Position numbers and translations under genes: made by a program
Notes under the pieces: model-generated
The model's input: the letters and a program-made list of their open reading frames with translations, nothing else
Told to the model about the DNA's origin: nothing
The model's database searches: none
Assembly: GCA_963930775.1 (NCBI GenBank)
Contig: OZ005694.1
Location: forward strand, 2,666,001-2,730,000
Reading direction: 5' to 3'
Origin: Cliona cf. orientalis
Taxonomy: Eukaryota; Porifera; Demospongiae; Clionaida; Clionaidae
Length of the DNA: 64,000 nucleotides
In this document: positions 60,701-64,000 of the stretch, in pieces
Layout of the letters: each line of letters starts with the position of its first letter
Numbering within the stretch: position 1 is the stretch's first letter

Positions 60701-63700
60701 CAATGAGATATTCAGCTACATAATAATCTCCTTCTAGAGTCGATTTGTGGTTGCGTAATTATTATAGACAAGATAGTAATTAGGTTACAAACTAGGATTA
60801 ATTTTTATTCGTTACACACATATTATTATTATTAGGGCAGTAGTTGGTGCTATTATTAGCTGTACTAAGGGCTTGTAGACTCCCCAAGGAGAGGAGGGTA
60901 TGGAAGTAGCTAGTAAGTAGGCATCTGGCAAAATTTGTAAAGATTAGTAGAATCCTCAATGTGCATAGTGAAGTCCAGACAGCAATTGTTACCATAATTA
61001 GTTATAAACTGCTGTCTGATTTGAATTTTGCTAGATTCCCAGGACAGTATGGTAGTTATACTATGCCCTCTCCCCCTTTGGGGTCTATAAGCCATGAAAA
61101 ACAGGTGTATTGGTGCTGTCCTGATTGATTAAATAATGGGCCACTATTGCACATAATATTATTATTCATAGTGAGTCACTTTAAGACAATTAATTAAGAT
61201 AATTGATCAATATGTAGTACATGCATATCATGGCTTTGCTTACTATTGTACATGTAGTGCATGTTTGTATACTGACATGAAGTGCTGACTATTGGGCTAT
61301 TCCATTTGATAAGCATACACCCCCTATGGATGACCGTTAACGACTGTCCAGGGGGGTATTTTGAGCCTTGTCCAGGGGGTCAAACTTTGATTTTAATGAA
61401 GAAAAGGGGGGTATTTTAGGTAATTTTGATTGTGTCTAGGGGTAAAAGTATCGCTAATCATGGCGTCTGGGGGTGTCTCATCCCTGTTAGGTGATTTCCC
61501 TTCTATAAATTAATGCATCAATTTGTGTCCATGGGGAATAAAATTACATTTAATTAAGTATTAATGATGCTCTTAATTACGTCTTGGGGGAACAGTGACC
61601 TAATTAATAACTGTCCAGGGGGGATGATTACCTTTTAATTGTGTCTAGGGGTCAAATCTTCCTTCTTGCTCATCCATAGGGGGTGTATAGCTATTAAATG
61701 GAATAGCCCATTAAAGGACAAGTCCTGGTTTGGGTGTGATTTTTTAATTACTACCTGTGTGCATTGTTATTGGCTCCACTGCCAGTTAGTGTGCACGTTC
61801 CTCTCCTTGTCTAAGGCTTATTTACAATCAGCATGCCAATTGAGAACAGAGTGCTAGAAGACCTTATAGCTATTTGCACTTGGGCAAAGCTATACATGTA
61901 TATACTTGTGTAATTCTGGCATCCAACTCTTTGCCTATGACTACATTTCCTGCAAATAAAAGATTTCTATCATTTTCAATAACATAATCATCCACTTTGA
62001 TCCTCTGCACTCTATCGTGATGCTAAGCTGCACACACACTCATGCATACACACAATTAATGTGTCCGTGTGTTGATTGTTTTGCACATTGATTGCATGAT
62101 CTGGTTTCTCATGCATGGCAAAATATCTAGTGTTTATTATTTTAAGCAATCATGGTTCAACTGAATTTATACACACTGCAGTGTCAGCACATACGGAGTC
62201 TTGACGAGTTCTTTGATGGTATTCTAATGGACCCAGTTGAGGTAGCAGTCATAGGCTGTGGATGTGCAGTAGCCACAGAACCAGTGGCAGAAATCAGCCA
62301 TCGATGGAATATACCTCAGGTATCGTTATTATGATTGCTTTGCACTCTGCTTCAAAACGTATCATGACATAATAATTAGCGTGATATACACTGTCATTGC
62401 ATCCTGTAGTTATCATATGCATCAGGATTAGCCCCTCTGAGTCAAAGAACTGCATTTCCTGGGTTTTATCAAAACAGTCCATCCTTTACTGCTACCATTG
62501 AATCCCTACGCTCAATGATGAATCATTTCCAGTGGAGGAGAATTGCCTTATTCACTCAAGATGAACTGATATTTACGAGAGTAAGATGCTTAATAAGCTC
62601 CTATTATAGAGTGATATTATTGTTTGTAGTTCATTAATTTTGTGATAGCAGTTGAAACTTTTGCAAAGTGAGCATGAATACGTACTGCTCTAATCTGAAT
62701 TTTCCACAACATAATTACATATACACGGAAATAATTTAATAATTATTATGAGATATTTCTCATTGTTTATAATTTTTCAGACTGAATTGACATTCCGGAG
62801 AGAGTTAGAGCCAGACAACATAACTGTAGCAAGTCACTTGTTTGAAACACTAGATGATCCAGTTGCTACAATCAATGATCTATTTGTAAGTTCATAGTGA
62901 TAGTTACTGTATAGCGAAAACATTTATCATTGAGGGATACAACTTTTACAGATCAGTAGGAAATCAGCATTAAGTTTTCGTGGATGGTAATCAATCGATG
63001 GAATTCGTAAATATTAATTTTCTCTTATAGCCACCCATGAAAGTTTTCTCAACGAAATTTTAATTTATAGGCAAGCCACACCCATTTACGGAATCAGTTT
63101 AACATTCTGTGAAACGCTCCATTACCAATCTGTGATAGTTTTCTCCCTCGAAGGTTTCCTATTATACAGTATTAGGTACCGGTACACCACTGTGAGGATT
63201 GTTCTGTTATTATTATGCATGGTTTCAGATTCATGCAGTGCATGTGTGTTCAATAATCAAGCTAGCCGCACAAACATTATGATATTGTATTTCTTTACTT
63301 CCTCCAAAAGTTTCAACATCCTTCAAAATGAATATTGTTGTCTCCAATTTGCGGCAAAGTCTTTATTTGCTACATATATAGCTATAATAAAAATAATGGG
63401 AATTCAAGTGTGTGCAGCTTGAGTGTCAGTGAACATTTGCCTCTGGAACATGAGCAAAACTCATTATGCCAAATTAATATTAAAAGAAAAGTAATCAAGT
63501 ATGACTATCCAATGCATATGACACTCTGGTTCAACAGTGTTAACTTCAACAATTATCGCAATTTTATTATCATCATTACACTGCTATTGCAGTTTGAGGA
63601 AAATGATTATCGTATCTTTTTGTTTAACTGCTACTCGGAACCAGCAAGGCAAATCTTGTGTGAGGTAGGTATAATTAATTTTTAATTTCGTATTTGATGC

Positions 63701-63920
63701 ATTGACTTACAAATTTTATTAGGCAGCGAAGAGAGATTTGACATATCCCAGGTATACGTGGATACTATTCGACTGGTACCCTCAAAGGTGGTGGGAAATA
63801 AGAGATACTGATAATCTGACTTGTACCACTGAAGAAATGAAAAGATTCCTAGAAAGAGCCATATCATTTCGACGACATCCTTTTCCTGAACAAGGCAACC
63901 TCACTGTTGATACTGGCATT
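57770..63920 (+). CDS. GABA-B-like (class C GPCR) receptor, N-terminal ligand-binding part
   Basis: Six in-phase exons, all phase 0: 57770-58006, 62182-62319, 62410-62580, 62781-62885, 63593-63664, 63723-63920 (307 residues); the gene continues past the window. The signal peptide (VVGFVAVLMLSKLMA) is followed by a Venus-flytrap domain: FGRFGLNSSGAIPAADIALE, EAINDNPNILPGYNLVYD, VIGCGCAVATEPVAEISHRW, SYASGLAPLSQR, FQWRRIALFT, then YTWILFDWYPQRWW and a CTTEEM stretch, which fit GABA-B receptors better than mGluR or calcium-sensing receptors. The first intron is 4.2 kb and repeat-rich. Vertebrate GABA-B1 has serines in the first binding loop where this protein has GCGC, so ligand specificity may differ. 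No TATA box; the upstream sequence is a copy of MRPL1 5' sequence. Confidence 0.85.
58320..58560. repeat. Tandem duplication, about 108-bp units, in receptor intron 1
   Basis: GGCTGTAGCATCCCAAGCAA and TGCTGTTGCTA occur twice in the same order, then GGGATCTCTTAAAGC. Related in antisense to 1695-1830. Confidence 0.75.
59145..59530 (+). repeat. Diverged copy of the 35583-36150 element
   Basis: Shares CCCCAGTAGC, GGATAAAATAAAGCTAGCC, CACTATAAATAGCA and GATTGAAGCATTGAAAC in order with 35583-36150. Confidence 0.6.
59531..62181. other. Rest of receptor intron 1
   Basis: Apart from the MITE at 61294-61709 I see no gene. Short open frames at 59747-59950 (plus) and 60422-60703 (minus) lack recognisable motifs and suitable splice sites. 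Confidence 0.4.
61294..61709. mobile_element. PIF/Harbinger-like MITE, 416 bp
   Basis: GGGCTATTCCATTTGATAAG at the left; the right end is complementary (ATTAAATGGAATAGCCC). ATT stands on both flanks, a possible 3-bp duplication. The subterminal motif CATACACCCCCTATGGATGA also pairs, and the interior repeats TGTCCAGGGGG. In receptor intron 1. Confidence 0.75.
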
Positions 63921-64000
63921 GTAAGTACTTGACTGCATGGTGCAATAAAAATTTGTGCAATACAAATTTATCACATAATTAAATTTTACTAAATAATTAT

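Noticed and set aside
60422-60703. Minus-strand open frame of 93 codons
   Set aside because: Overlapping plus-strand frame, no domain; probably chance or an old repeat.

Overview
The window looks like AT-rich nuclear DNA of an early-branching animal, most probably a demosponge. That is an inference. The reasons are spliced genes with GT/AG introns, a class C (GABA-B type) receptor gene, a nuclear gene for mitochondrial ribosomal protein L1 with a targeting leader, a CR1/jockey-like LINE, knottin-type secreted peptides of a kind known from sponges, and a very dense load of small inverted-repeat transposons (MITEs). I found no tRNA, rRNA, CRISPR or bacterial-type operon.

Layout. (1) 0.1-5.7 kb: ten in-phase exons of an extracellular fibronectin-III receptor-like protein; the last exon carries a WSNWS motif. 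(2) 5.7-12.5 kb: repeats, MITEs and a dead reverse transcriptase fragment. (3) 12.5-22.6 kb and 25.3-40.0 kb: two direct copies (A and B) of one segment. Each copy carries a small secreted C2-domain gene and, about 3 kb downstream, a two-exon gene for a six-cysteine knottin precursor. In copy A the C2 gene is frame-broken. Copy B carries an inserted near-full-length LINE (26.8-31.3 kb) and several extra MITEs. (4) 40.9-45.1 kb: a third secreted cysteine-rich peptide gene with two exons. (5) 46.5-52.2 kb, minus strand: a complete eight-exon MRPL1 gene, with a three-unit 435-bp tandem array in one intron. (6) 54.5-54.9 kb: a fourth secreted cysteine-rich precursor (coiled-coil pro-region, basic cleavage site, six-Cys tail). 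(7) 55.8-56.6 kb: a decayed hAT-like transposase. (8) 57.8-63.9 kb: the first six exons of a GABA-B-like receptor that runs off the right edge.

The most interesting part is the 16-55 kb stretch. Five intact or near-intact genes and one broken copy all encode short secreted proteins: two C2-domain proteins (one broken), two knottins and two other cysteine-rich precursors. Five of the six have a TATA box at a sensible distance. It reads as a secreted-effector locus (defence, allelochemistry or signalling) growing by segmental duplication. The two duplicate copies also act as natural empty-site controls, so several transposon insertions can be dated relative to the duplication.
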